A stretch of 64,000 nucleotides of DNA, from NCBI GenBank assembly GCA_026075535.2, contig AP026544.2, positions 10,664,001 to 10,728,000 of the forward strand, in the 5' to 3' direction. Every line of letters starts with the position of its first letter. The stretch's first letter is position 1. The position numbers were made by a program, and so were the translations under genes. This document shows positions 34,037 through 46,300 of the stretch, piece by piece. This DNA is from Tricholoma matsutake. Taxonomy: Eukaryota > Basidiomycota > Agaricomycetes > Agaricales > Tricholomataceae. The notes below the pieces were generated by a model. That model saw only the letters and a list, made by a program, of their open reading frames with translations, did no database searches and had not been told where the DNA came from.

Positions 34037-35498
34037 TTAGTTGAAAAGAAAAGAAAAGAAAAAGAACTTAAAAAACATTACTTAGGGCTCAACAAACAAC
34101 TCATTTGTGGCTGTACATTGTTCCTATCAAGCCAAGAAGTCAAAAACACATCATAGCAGTGTGTTTATCTGAAATTTTTCAAATGCAAACATAACAGCTG
34201 AAAAGAAGTCAAACACTTTGTCAGAGCAGCTCAAGTAGTTCAAACAAACTATGTACCTTATTTCCCACCACATACACATTCAGCAGCATGTGTAGGTCCT
34301 AGTCACAGTCCCCAAACAGCTGCAATCTCAACACCAACACAGCTTGCCATAAAGCTGTGGTCTTGCCAATCCAAAGGGTCAAAAATGCATTATTGTGGTG
34401 TAGTCATCTGAAAACATAAGTGAATGTTAAAGCTGAAAAAAGTTAAAAACTTCATCAGTGATGACCCAGCTAGCTCAGGTGAGCTGCTCACCTGCTAACC
34501 AAAAACAAAACCTTCCAAAATGAAATCTATCTCATGGCCCCCACTGAGTGCCCATACCCTCAATACCAATGTGGCCCTTTGAACAGTCACATTCCCATTG
34601 ATCTGAATTGTCAAAACTATGTCATGGCAGCATAGTTATCCAAGATCATTTGAATATGAATGTTAAAACTGAAATGAAGTTGAGAACTTCATCAGTATCA
34701 AGCCCAGAGCATGATAAAGTTGTTGACTTACCTTATCTGGCTGTGAAAGAACTCAACCAGCAAGTTGGGCATGCAGAACTATACAGTCAAAGTGCAACAA
34801 ACTATAAACTAGCTCTGAATGTAAAGGTTGCCTTGTTGCAATTGGGTTCAAGTTGTGGAAGTGTGACTTAATGTGACAGTTTCCTTTTCACTCAAAATCC
34901 ACATGTTGGTAAAACCTGCTGAGTGAAAATTTGTGACTTCAAATATAAGCCAGACAGAGTCAAAACCCCAACACCTGCTGAGCAGCCATCAGACTTAATG
35001 TATCACTTTGGCTGGCAGGTTGGTCAGGTGAAAAGGATGAGTCCTTGTACCTTGGACTCATAATCAGACACTTCATCACAATTTGAATGACCTTCAAATG
35101 CATGATATATGCATCACACACTATTCCCCATTATCCAAACATGTTACAGTCTATTTTCCATGGTCTGATATTATTATATTGGACAACCTCGAAAAATCCT
35201 CAAACTTCCTCAAACTTCAAAAAACATCTTTGGCCACCATATTTCCTACTTGTGGTTAGAGGGCCAGGTCTGGCAGGTACAAGTCCTTATTTCATTTTTT
35301 ATTTATTTTTTTTTCATTGAAAATTTAAAATTCTTATTAAAATTAAGGTTATCTATTTGACATGAAAACTAAGTACTGATATTAACCAACTAACTATGTA
35401 TATAATAACTATTTCTTGGCATATGTTGCCAATACTGCATTCTTGTTGTTACAGGACATATATGTTTTTTCTGAAAAGCTAGCTGCATTGCCTTCATC
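34037..35498. other. Non-coding with a three-unit degenerate tandem repeat
   Basis: At about 34139, 34379 and 34610 the same ~235 bp unit recurs: GTCAAAAAYR..ATCA, TTATCTGAA, GTTAAARCTGAAA, ACTTCATCAG. The copies are strongly diverged. The rest, up to the USP-like gene, is AT-rich without genes. Confidence 0.5.
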
Positions 35499-38373
35499 TC
35501 AACACTTACTCTTTGCTGTCATTCCATCATGATACCATACATTTTTATCAGATATAATTTGCGATGTAAAATGGAACTCTCCTGAGTAAACAACACCTTT
35601 CAAAGGTAACATACTATCTTTGTTATTAGTACTCTTGACTCTCACTGTCTTGCTGATGGCTATCCCCATGACATTCAAGCTAAACATAAGCATTTCTGGA
35701 GCTACAGTGAATTGGAAAAGAATCTTTTGACTTGATTGACATTGCACACAGTTGGCTGCAGGCTCTTCTTGCCAATTCTGAAACCAACCATTAGTAGATT
35801 TCAAAATACTGCTTGTTATATGCATTATATTTTCTGGTGCATCAGCTGGTTCTATCTTATTGCATGACTCACAATGAAGTTCAGCATAGCAAGGAGACTC
35901 AGGCCTAACTATCAACTGTCTAGCAAGTTCTGCAACATTAGTGCCAACTTGACCATATGGAAACAGTGCAGGATTTGTTTCATATAATAACTTTCTGACA
36001 TTATCTCTTACCATCTCAAGTGTTTTTCTGCCTTCAAGAGCTTCTCTGTAGTTATATGCTAGCATTTCCAATGGCTTACTTAACCAGTAGAACCACTTTG
36101 TTCATTTCTTGGGATCTTGAATCCATATGTCACATAGAATAGAAAACAAAGCATCATATGCACAGCTATAATTCTCAGAGTCCCATATTAATCCAACAGG
36201 AGAATTTTGTGCTGGAATAAATGTCAACTTGGCTTTCTTCTTCTTTAAAGGACCAGATACCAGATCATAGTCCATGGTCTTGCATTTAGTTCCAACAATC
36301 TGATCTGCATTGGGGATAGGCACTGTGCCTTTAGCAACAACAAATGCATGAGTATTAAGGTCTTGTTTATTTTTTGGCTTGACTTCATAATCAACACCAG
36401 ATTTATGTTTCTTTTTGTTGTCTTGAACAATTTGCCATGGACTATCTGTAACACAAGGCAGCAAATCCATAGGGTCTGATGAAGTCCACTTGAGCTGACT
36501 TGGAACATTGGATGGAACAAATTCAGTCCCTTTGTAATGCTGGAATTGACGAATACATGCATTTCACAGATTGCCATTAATATGCTCAGGCAAAGCACCT
36601 TCATAAGATAGCTTGGTAATTTCATTAAGGAGCTCAAGCTCTCTAAACTCTTGTCTAAGATAACCAGATGCTCCACAAGTAATCTTATATGGATTGAAAC
36701 CTTGTACAATTACAGTGTCTTCTGCACTTGAACCTCAGGATAAGCATGTATAGTATGAGAACAAACTGGCTAGAGCGATTGTCCTGATACTCAAAACTGC
36801 GGGAGATATAAATTGAGGTTGACCAAATTTGGCCACCACCCTACAAAACTTGCTACTAAGCATCAAATTGATGTGCTATGGTCTCTGGAACATGCCTGTG
36901 TGATTTGTACTGCTTTGAACTGAACTATTTGACCTGAAATTGAGCCGCTTTTGCACCAAGACCTGACCGATATGCTTCCATCCACCAGATCATGTGATGC
37001 TCCCATGTCCGAATTGTGGAAAGCTTGACAGCAGCCAGCACTTTTGGCATATTCTCCTGATGAGTCTTGAAGGTGTAATCACAATTGTCTCAAAGATAAC
37101 ACTTCACAGCACCTAATGTTTAAAGGTTCAGTCCATAGGACCAAAGACCAAACCGGACTGACAAAGACCAAACCAGACTGACAAAGACCAAACCGGACTG
37201 ACAAAGACCAAACCGGACTGACGAAGACCAAACTGGACTGAACTGCAGTCCATGGTTTGGTCCATGCAATTTTTCTGAAAAAATGATTAACTGAAACTGT
37301 CGGTTTGGTTAACAGTTCACTTGTTTTGGATACATATGAAAACTGTTGTAAAACTGGTTTGAACCGGTTACAACTGGTCTTTTGCACTACATATGAACTA
37401 ATATACATATTACATACAAGAGACTAACTATGAGGGGAGATGTCATGAGAATTGGTGGGGTTTATATATGTTACAGTAATTGTACATGGTTCAATGTCCA
37501 CACCTCATCACAGGGGGTAAACCCATGAGTCATGTCACCATGAGGCACAGGTTTGCCCTGATTAAAAAGTACCCCTGCATTGTTACTGTTATTTTTTATG
37601 ATATTTGAGAGGAAATTAGTGAAAAAGATGTTTGCATCTCATTGCGAGAGGTAAACCCACCAGTCATGTCACCATGACTCATGGGTTTTTCCCATGATAT
37701 GTCATCAAAAAGTACCCCTGCATTTTTTACTGTTATTTTTCATGATATTTGATTGAAATTTGCTGAAAAAGATGTCCATGCCTCATTGCAGGGGTTTCAA
37801 TGGCACAGGACAATGACCCCCCACCCTCGCTACAAAAGCAAGATGGTGGGGCTATTTTTATTATCTCATTGTTTTTCTTTCAGTCTTTTAGCAACACCGC
37901 TGTGAGCAACTGCTTGCAGGGTGTAAATAGAATCAGTTTTATTTACTATGTAATATAATTTAGCCTATTTGGTTTGGTTCTGGTCTTGCTACTTTAGGCA
38001 TCAGTTTGGACTGGTTCTGGTCCACGGTTGACCACCCTTGGAGTCAAAAAACTGGACTGAACCAGACCCTTAAACACTATATATACTACAATTTATTTAG
38101 AGTCAAAAACTGGTTGAAACTGGTCTAAACCAGTAGACTGAACCAATTAGGACTGGTCCTAATCAGTTTGGTTATGGTCCAACTGACTTGGGGTACTGGT
38201 CTAGACCGGTTAATCCTCTTAGAAGTCAAAAAACCAGACCGGACCAAACCTTAAAACACTAACAGCACCCCAGAAAAACTCTCATCACTGTCAGTATCTT
38301 CATCCACATGCTTGGACTTTCCACTATGTGCTTGTGCAGCAGCATCTTTTGAATGTTTCAAAGGATGAGGCAT
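35499..38373 (-). pseudogene. USP-like cysteine peptidase gene, split by a hAT element
   Basis: Read on the minus strand from ATG 38373: an acidic N-terminus (MPHPLKHSKDAAAQ, DTDSDESFSG), interrupted by the element at 37114-38261. Then comes a helical block with WEHHMIWWMEAYRSGLGAK and KSHRHVPET. A segment with FNPYKITCGASGYL follows, and finally the peptidase-like domain. That domain has a Cys box (NYSCAYDALFSIL near 36150), two CxxC pairs suggesting zinc binding (CESC near 35870, CVQC near 35745), and the His/Asp end (GEFHFTSQ and WYHDGM near 35520-35570). By analogy with USPs it would cleave ubiquitin-like conjugates, but the substrate is unknown. Damage includes the insertion, several stops between 36570 and 36900, and a TGA near 36102 between DPKK and TKWF. 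Confidence 0.6.
37114..38261. mobile_element. Non-autonomous hAT element (1148 bp)
   Basis: Ends are TAATGTTTAAAGG and, on the other strand, TAGTGTTTTAAGG. It is flanked by the 8 bp duplication ACAGCACC (37106-37113 and 38262-38269), the hAT hallmark. Inside are five or six ~20 bp units ACCAAACCGGACTGACAAAG at 37140-37235 and a duplicated block around CACCATGAGTCATGGG-like sequence near 37540 and 37670. A further internal TTAAACACTA end near 38070 suggests nesting. No transposase. Confidence 0.88.
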
Positions 38374-39029
38374 TGAGAATATGTACACAAATATTCAATT
38401 TCACATTCTCCCTACTTTTTTCTGAGCACCACTGATCATTGCATCATACTTATATTGATCAAATATGTGGTTGCAAAGGGTTGTGGCTATTCTGACCACC
38501 CGCTTGAATTTTCATGACCAGGGCCAACCCAATTTGGCCACTGTGCAAAAGTAGCAGTGACTAAGTGACCCACTCCATACAAACAGTATATATTTTATTT
38601 GCAGGTTAAATCAGTTGGATTAAAGAAGAACTAACTGAGATACCACAAACAATGCCAAACAATACCAAATATGATCTCAATGAATGGGCCAATAATGCAG
38701 TACTTTACAGTCCCCCACCTGTCCTAGTGGACTCCGACTGGACTGACCGGAGTCCACTGGAGTCCGAGTGGAGTCTGAGTGGAGTCCAATTGAACTACAC
38801 TAAGTCATGTAGAGTTCAATCCCCCATTGGAGTCCGAGTGGAATCCAACTGGAGTCTGAGTGGAATGCATTTCAACCAAATGATAAGTCAATTAGATATG
38901 AGCTCAAAGGACTTTGGACTTGGTGAATTTCATACCCACAAAATAAATTTGTGTACTGCAGGAATTGAACTCAAGACCTCACCATAAGGAATCACATGAC
39001 AAACCAAACAAGTGTGCTCAACCACTTCC
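38374..39029. other. Unassigned; short tandem GGAGTCCGAGTGG repeats
   Basis: About 38730-38880 contains six or so imperfect 13-14 bp units of GGAGTCCGAGTGG. The rest has no gene. The chromovirus copy A remnant starts just after. Confidence 0.4.
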
Positions 39030-39039
39030 CACAGCTGTG

Positions 39040-42000
39040 CACGTAAGTTGAATCTCTGCTACCGCTGTGGGGAAACTGGGCACAGGGCTGGAGCGTGTCC
39101 CCATCATCAGGATATCTGCATGCTCACCCCCGAGGGGTGAGATGAACTCCTCCAAGACTTGTTGGCACTTGTAGATGTCAAGGAAGCAAGGGATCAGGTT
39201 GCAGAAGAGATCAAGTCAGAAGTTGTAGAGGAGCAGGATTTTTCTATTTGCAGTGAATGAATCGTATGCCCTCACTGCCTGTCCATAACCACTTTGATGT
39301 CTTGTCAGTTGAATCCCCAGAGAATGAATCCATTTCTGTGACTGTTCCCCTCTCTGACCCTTCAAAGTTGGCTGAAGATGTACCTGCTCTTCCCATCTCT
39401 CCCTCTGCTCCACACCCCAAAATTAAATCATGGGAGCATAAACTACCATGCAAATATATTGTTGCATCCACTCCCTCTACACACTCCTTGAACCTAGCAA
39501 TCAAACTGCAGACTACTGACACTGGGCAGATACTCAGTGTCTCTGTGCTCCTGGACTCTGGTGTGACTGGTCTCTTCATTGATGCCCATCTTGCACAACA
39601 ACATCGCCTGAATACTCGCTCACTCTCACATCCGATACCTGTGTATAATGTGGATGGGTCCCCAAATGAAGCTGGTGCCATCTGAGAGGTTGTAGACCTG
39701 GTCCTCCATTACAAAGATCATAGTGAGCATGCCCTTTTTGCTGTCACTCAATTAGGAAAGCAGAAGGTGATTTTGGGCTATCTGTGGCTTCAAGACCATA
39801 ACCCAGAGGTCGACTGGCATACCGGAGAGGTTACCATGAGCCAATGTCCATCCTGCTGTCATACTTGTTTCATGGAAGCCAGGCAAGAATATCATGGACA
39901 GAGGGCCACGATACGACATACTCAGAAGTGTCATGCCAGACCCCTGCCTATACCTGAAGTGGAGTTAGAAAGGGTTCCTGATCTGATGCCAGACTCAGAT
40001 GATGATGAGGAGGAGCCAGAGGAAGTGGAGGAAGGTGATTGGATCTTCTACACTGCAATTCATCCATCGCACGAGGTGTGTGCTACATCAAACATATCCC
40101 AACGCCTTGCTGAGGCCTTCCACAAAAACAATGCTGCTAAATCCTCTACTAATTCCTTGCTTCCTCATCACCATGAGTTCAGGGACATGTTCTCCAAGGA
40201 ATCATTCAACTCTCTCCCTGCGCACAAGCCATGGAATCATGCGATCAAACTCACCCCTGGTGCAACCCCTGCATCCTGCAAGGTCTAGCCTCTCTCTCCT
40301 GAAGAACAGTGACAGCTTGACCAGTTCATCAACAAGCACCTGGCCTCTGGACATATTAAACCATTGAAGTCACTCTCCATTTTTCTTTGTCAAGAAGACA
40401 GATGGCTCACTTTGACCAGTTCAAGCTCAATGACATCACAGTCAAAAATTGCTACCCATTACCTCTCATCTCTGAACTCGTGAACCAGCTCTGTGCAGCC
40501 TGATACTTCACCAAGCTCGACGTCCATTGGGGCTACAATATTGTGAGGATAAAGGAGGGAGATGAGTGGAAGGCAGCCTTTCGTACCAACCGTGGTCTTT
40601 TTGAACCACTCATCATGTTCTTTAGCCTTACTAATAGTCCTGCCACCTTTCAGACCATGATGAACAATGTTTTCCATGACCTCATCCTCGAAGGCATTGT
40701 CTGCATCTATCTCAACAACATCCTCATCTTCACTCGCACAGTTGAAGAGCACCATTGCATCATGCACCTCATCCTAGAACAGGTTCGACAGTACAAACTC
40801 TACCTTCGTCAGGACAAGTGCGAGTTTGAGAAGACCAAGATCGAGTACCTTGGCCTGATTATCTTGGAGGGTCAGGTGGAGATGGATCCTATCATGGGGT
40901 CACGGCTTGGCCAATGCCCACGAACAAGAAAGAGGTGCAGTCTTTCCTGGGCTTCATCAATTTCTATCAGCGTTTTATCAAGGATTTCTCACATCGTGCA
41001 CAACCACTGTTTGACTTGACAGGAAAGGAGGCATGGAGGTGGGATAATGCACAACAGGAGGTATTTGAAAAGCTTAAGGAGATGGTCACTTCTGCTCCCA
41101 TTCTTACCTTTGCTGACGATTCATGTCCTTTTTGTGTAGAAGCTGACAGTTCTGACTTTGTGATGGGCGCCGTGTTGTCTCAGCAGTCTCTGGAGGACCA
41201 GAAGTGGCATCCTGTTGCATTCTACTCCAAAAGCCTTAGTGCTGTAGAGCAAAACTACGAGATCCATGACAAGGAGATGTTGGCAATAATGTGTGCGCTT
41301 GAGGAGTGGTGACACTTCCTTGAGGGTGCCCAACACAAGGTGGAAATTTGGACAGATGACAAGAATCTCAAGTACTTTATGATGGCCAAGAAATTGAACC
41401 ATCGTCAAGCTTGTTGGTCCCTGGATCTATCCTGATTTGATGTCTCCTTGCACCACCGTCCAGGTCACAGCATGGGGAAGACCGATGCCCTCTCCCAACA
41501 TGCAGACCATGGGGATGGCAGCAATGACAACCAAAACATTGTGTTGTTGCAGCCAGACCTGTTCACCATTTGGGCACTGGAAGGCATCGCACCCCAGGAC
41601 GAGGAGTGGGACATCCCACGTGACATTCGTCGTGCAAACCATAGTGGTTTACATGAGGATGTTGTTGCCCAAGCTGTTAAAGAACTGAGGAAGGGATCCA
41701 CCCTTTCCTTGCATGTGGCAGAGTGGGCTGAAAAAGAGGACTTGTTGTATTTCAGGGATCGCATCTACATCCCCAATGACCCAGAGCTTCGCTGGCGCAT
41801 CATATCCCAACACCATGACTCACAGATTGCTGGTCATCCTGGATGCTGGAAGACCTTGGAGCTTACCTCACGGAATTATTGGTGGCCATAAATGACATGG
41901 CTCATTGGTCAGTATTGTCATACTTGTGACCTTTGCTTATGCACCAAGATTCCTCATCGCAAACCCATTGGCAAGCTACACCCTCTTCCTGTTCCAGAGA

Positions 42001-42770
42001 GTTGTTGGGATGTTGTCAGTGTCAACTTTGTGGGGGAGTTGCCAGAGTCGAATGGGTTTGATGTGGTGATGTGCACAGTTGATTCAGTGGGAAAACACAC
42101 TCACTTCATTCCCACTCACACCACTGTCAGTGCCCTGGGTGCCACCCAACTCTATCTCCACCACGTGTGGAAATTACATGGACTTCCTGGCACTTTCCTC
42201 TCTGATCGTGGCCCTCAGTTCATGGCAGAGTTCACTCGTGAGCTGTACCGACTTCTGGGGATCAAACTCCTTGCCTCGACCACTTATCACCCACAAACTG
42301 ACAGCCAGACTGAGTGAGTCAACCAGGAACTGGAGCAGTACATCCACATCTTTGTCAATAAATGCCAGGACAATCGGGATGATCTTCTTCCCTTGGCTGA
42401 GTTTGGATACAACAACCATGTCCATGCTTCCACTCAACAGACCCCTTTCCTCTTAGACACTGGACAACATCCACGCATGGGATTTGAACCTTGCCAAACT
42501 CCCTCGCACATTGAGACAGTGAATGAGTTCACAGAATGCATGCGGGATAGCTTGGAGGAGGCCAAGGTGAAGGACGACATGGCGCACTTTTACAACCAAC
42601 GCCATTCTCTGACCCCTCAGTACAAGGTTGGTGATCAAGTTTATCTTGACTCCAGTGACATCTCCACTACGTGTCCATCCAAGAAACTTGCTCATCACTT
42701 CCTGGGACCTTTCCCCATCATCAAGTGTGTTTGAATGCATGCCTATTGTCTATGCTTCCCAGCCTCCATG
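39040..42770 (+). pseudogene. Chromovirus A gag-pol (zinc knuckle to integrase)
   Basis: The zinc knuckle CYRCGETGHRAGAC is at 39057-39098. Protease has LLDSGVTG near 39550 and the flap-side VILGYLWLQ-type block near 39765. RT has KAAFRTNRGLFEP and SPATFQTMMN near 40570-40660, but the catalytic box reads YLNN (40708-40719) instead of Y-x-DD. RNase H has FCVEADSSDF near 41135. Integrase has the HHCC zinc region (HHDS..AGHPG, CDLCLC) near 41810-41950. Its first catalytic Asp is Asn (SVNFVGELP, codon 42024-42026), and SDRGPQF is retained near 42200. In-frame stops occur at 41310, 41433, 41889 and 42315, and the RT start is scrambled near 40290-40540. It is clearly dead. Confidence 0.88.
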
Positions 42771-42776
42771 TCCAGA

Positions 42777-43220
42777 TAGTGTTTGAAGGTCCAGTCCATG
42801 GTTATGTAACAGTCTTCTGGAATTTTAAGATGTAATCTGCTTGTTAAAGCCTTACAACTTATCCTGGCATTTCAGGACTTTTTGTACACAATGTCAACAT
42901 ATGATTGAAAATGTTTTGTCATTATGCCTCAGGGGTTTTTACATAATTAAACATATTAAACATAAAACAATTTTTCCAGTCTATACATTTTCCAAGGTTT
43001 TGAGAAAAATGTATGAACTGGAAAAATTGTTTTGTGTTTAATATGTTTCATTCTGTAAAAACCACTGAGGCATAATGACAAAACATTTTTGGTCCTATAT
43101 TGACATTGTGTACAAAAAGACCTGAAATGCCAGGATAAGCTGTAAGGCTTTAACAAGCAGATTACATCTCAAAATTCCAAAAGACTGTTACATAACCATG
43201 GACTGGACCTTCAAACACTA
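42777..43220. mobile_element. hAT MITE (444 bp) in chromovirus A integrase
   Basis: Ends TAGTGTTTGAAGGTCC and GGACCTTCAAACACTA, flanked by the 8 bp duplication TGTCCAGA (42769-42776 and 43221-43228). The arms (about 200 bp each) are near-complete inverted repeats around a short centre at about 43000. It belongs to the same terminal family as 37114 and 48815. Non-coding. Confidence 0.92.
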
Positions 43221-43353
43221 TGTCCAGACCCCGCCCAGTCTTCCATGTTGTCAAACTCATTCCAGCTCCCCCAGATCCATTCCCGGGATGCCATTCATGC
43301 CCACCACCACTGCCTACAGTGATCGAGGGAGAACCCCAGTATGAAGTTGAGTC
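43221..43353 (+). pseudogene. Chromovirus A integrase-chromodomain linker
   Basis: A stretch between the two insertions that reads HVVKLIPAPPDPFPG and EGEPQYEVES, the usual linker before the chromodomain. It ends at the hAT target site GTTGAGTC (43346-43353). The matching stretch in copy B is at 50577-50689. Confidence 0.8.
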
Positions 43354-46300
43354 TAGGGTTAGGCACAGGTATACTGGGGGTAAATCTTTCACAAACCACA
43401 CCCATACCCTTCAGTACTGTAACCTTGGGGGGTAGGGGTACACACCATACCCCAAACATATGAGGGTTGACATAGTAACCCGCGGTAGAAGATATACCGT
43501 GGGTATTTTGACAAAGTCCATGTATACTACTAACTACTGGCTTGTTACGACAACCTCCTCCTCAGAACTCAAAGATGACACCTGTGACTGCTTCCATTTC
43601 TGACCAGTTCCATTCACAATTGGCTCAAGCTCTGGCAACCCTACCAGATCATTGCGGAACCATGACCCAAGGCAAAGATGAGAACAAATAGAAGCACCAA
43701 GGAATCAATTGCAAGTGAAATGGAGGAGTTGGTGACCATGTGAAAAAACACATTCGACGGCAGTGGATGTAGCTAGCATAAATGTTAGCAGTTACGAGCA
43801 GCTCTAGAACCATGGAACTTACCTGGAATACTGAGATAATTGAGGGCCATTTGTGAAAGCCGAGGGTATGCATGAAAATTGTCCATCCACCATTTGAGGG
43901 GGTTCACAATCTTCACAACATTGGCCTTGAGGTACTTATCTAGTTCTGAGGTATGCACTGCTGCCTGAGTACCAACACAAATATTACCAAAGTCATCATC
44001 CTCCTGTGAACAAAACCATGAGCACGACGAGTCCTTGTCCACAATAGGATAATATATCTCATTGACAAGCATGGCATCAGGATCTTCTTCAGTGGAATCC
44101 AGGCCCTTGTAATTGGCAAAGGCATCCCGAGTGATAGTTTTTCCATTGTCAATCCACTCAGGCTCCCATCCCTGCTTGCAGAAATACTCTAGCTTTAACC
44201 CTGGGTGAAGGACTTGAAAATGAATGTAAACCATTGCACGATATAGCAAATAATGTCACTTACTCATAGCAATATGGTAGGCATCTGATAGATCGGTCAA
44301 TTCATAATAACGATTGAGTTTCTTCCATGCAAGTGCCATGGCAGTGATGATAGCAGGATGATAAGTCTCTTTGGAACATGTGTTGAGATTCGTGTCGAGT
44401 TTGTCCATGGCTGGGATGACATTGACGATGCTGGCCAAGTTGCTTGAAAAGAACAGCGTCACCTTTTTGTATTGCTGAAATTGAGTATCAGTTACCGTTG
44501 ACCGTCAAAAAGGAAAGAGCAACATTACCTCAAGAACACTAACAAGATCCCCAACAATCTTCCAATGAATGTCATCAAGTTCATACTTGCGCAGCTTAAG
44601 GCTCTTGTCAGCCATAATTGCATCGATAGGTGCACAGTAATTCAATGTGAGGCGCAGCATATTGTATGTTGAGTTCCATTGTGTAACAACATCACAAGGG
44701 ATCAGGCATGGCTTCCTCTTCTGCTGAATGCAGAGTGAACGCCATGATGGCAGGAGCTTGGTGGACAAGTGGATGATCACAAATGCCAGCTGGCATACCT
44801 GAGGAAATGTAAACAATAAGATTGGGTGGAGGAAACATGCACATACTTTATCAATCATCTCTCGAATAGCCTTTGTGTCCTGGATGAATTTCACCTCAGA
44901 TTCTGCTCCAAGCTCCTCCAATTCATCTATACCATCATCTGGATCATCCTCATCCTCCTCCCCATCACCACCATCATCTTTGTCTTCATCCTCTCCATCA
45001 AGTGGGGAGTCATTGTCAGCTTCTAGATGGCCAGGTTCTTCATCATCACCATCATTGTCATTGTCATTGTCAGCGCCATCGCCAGAATTGCCAGCATTGG
45101 CATTGCCAGTGTTATTGTCACCATCATCAAATACACTTGTGGCCTTCTTAGATCTGAGACACGAGTGGAAAGGCTTCAAGAGCATCTTGGCCAGCAGCTG
45201 CAGAGTATGGTTGAAGCAGTGGATGTGATTGCTAGCTTTGAAGGTGTTGTTGAGTCAAGCAAGCTTCTGGGTCTGCTTGTTGTTATTGGTGGCATTGTCT
45301 GCATTGAAGGCCAGGATCTGTCAAAGGGAAGGCTCAGCAGCTAGAATGGAACATATGAATAGAGAAATGTACCTGGTCCTTGATGCCAAAGCTTTTGAAC
45401 ATGGTTTGAAACTCTCTCGTGAGGGTAATACCACTATGAGACTAACACCAAGGCTGAGCAAAGGACAGACAACACAAATGGCAAGTAAAAACATTACCTC
45501 TGGAAGCTCGATGATATCAAGTAAGAATGCAAGCATTTTGCCATTATATTCTAGATGGACAGTCCAGGCAGTAAAGGCATGATGGTTAGGGGAGGTCCAA
45601 CAATCAGTAGCAAAATGGAGTTTTCCAGGATGTTCCTAAGAGAATAAGTGGATGTTCAGCATACTTGAAATGTTCAGAAATGCTGTACGCTCACCTGTAA
45701 CAACTTGCCGATCCATTTGCGACACCTCTCAAATGATGCCTTGATGTCACAAGAGATTGTACATGGTGAGGGAGCTTGAATGTGCAGGCAGCCAGTGGTG
45801 AGGAGGTCTTGCAGTTCATGGTCCTTTACAATGTAGATTGGGCAGTTGCTTTCTGTAATCCACTTGACAAGGTGGGCACTGAATAATGATAGTGTTAAGA
45901 GCAGATGCATAAGACAGAGTAGATATTACTCACTGAACTTTGGGATTAGTGTGTGAGTGGTGGGAAACATGAACGGGTTTCTTCCCTTGCCAAGCAAACA
46001 CCATGAAAATGGAGCCACTCTGTGTAGACAGAGGTGCACCCTGAGCATTTTCAACTACTTTGTGCCCAAAGCATTTGATGGCATGGTGGTGAAGGTTGGC
46101 AGTCGACAATTTATCCTACAAGATTCAAGATCAACAACTGAATGAGCAGAGTCAGAATGAACACACCTGCTTATCCTGGAATCGGTGAACACCACCAGCC
46201 CTCGTCTTGCACTGATGAGCAGCACAAGGAAAGAAGTGACAAAGGCGATTGTTCTCGTACTGAACCGAGACTGAAGACTTGAAGAACAAATAGATAGGTG

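Noticed and set aside
44826..45344. Plus-strand frames with Ser or Ile runs
   Set aside because: They are the complement of the acidic insertion in the hAT transposase exon 7.
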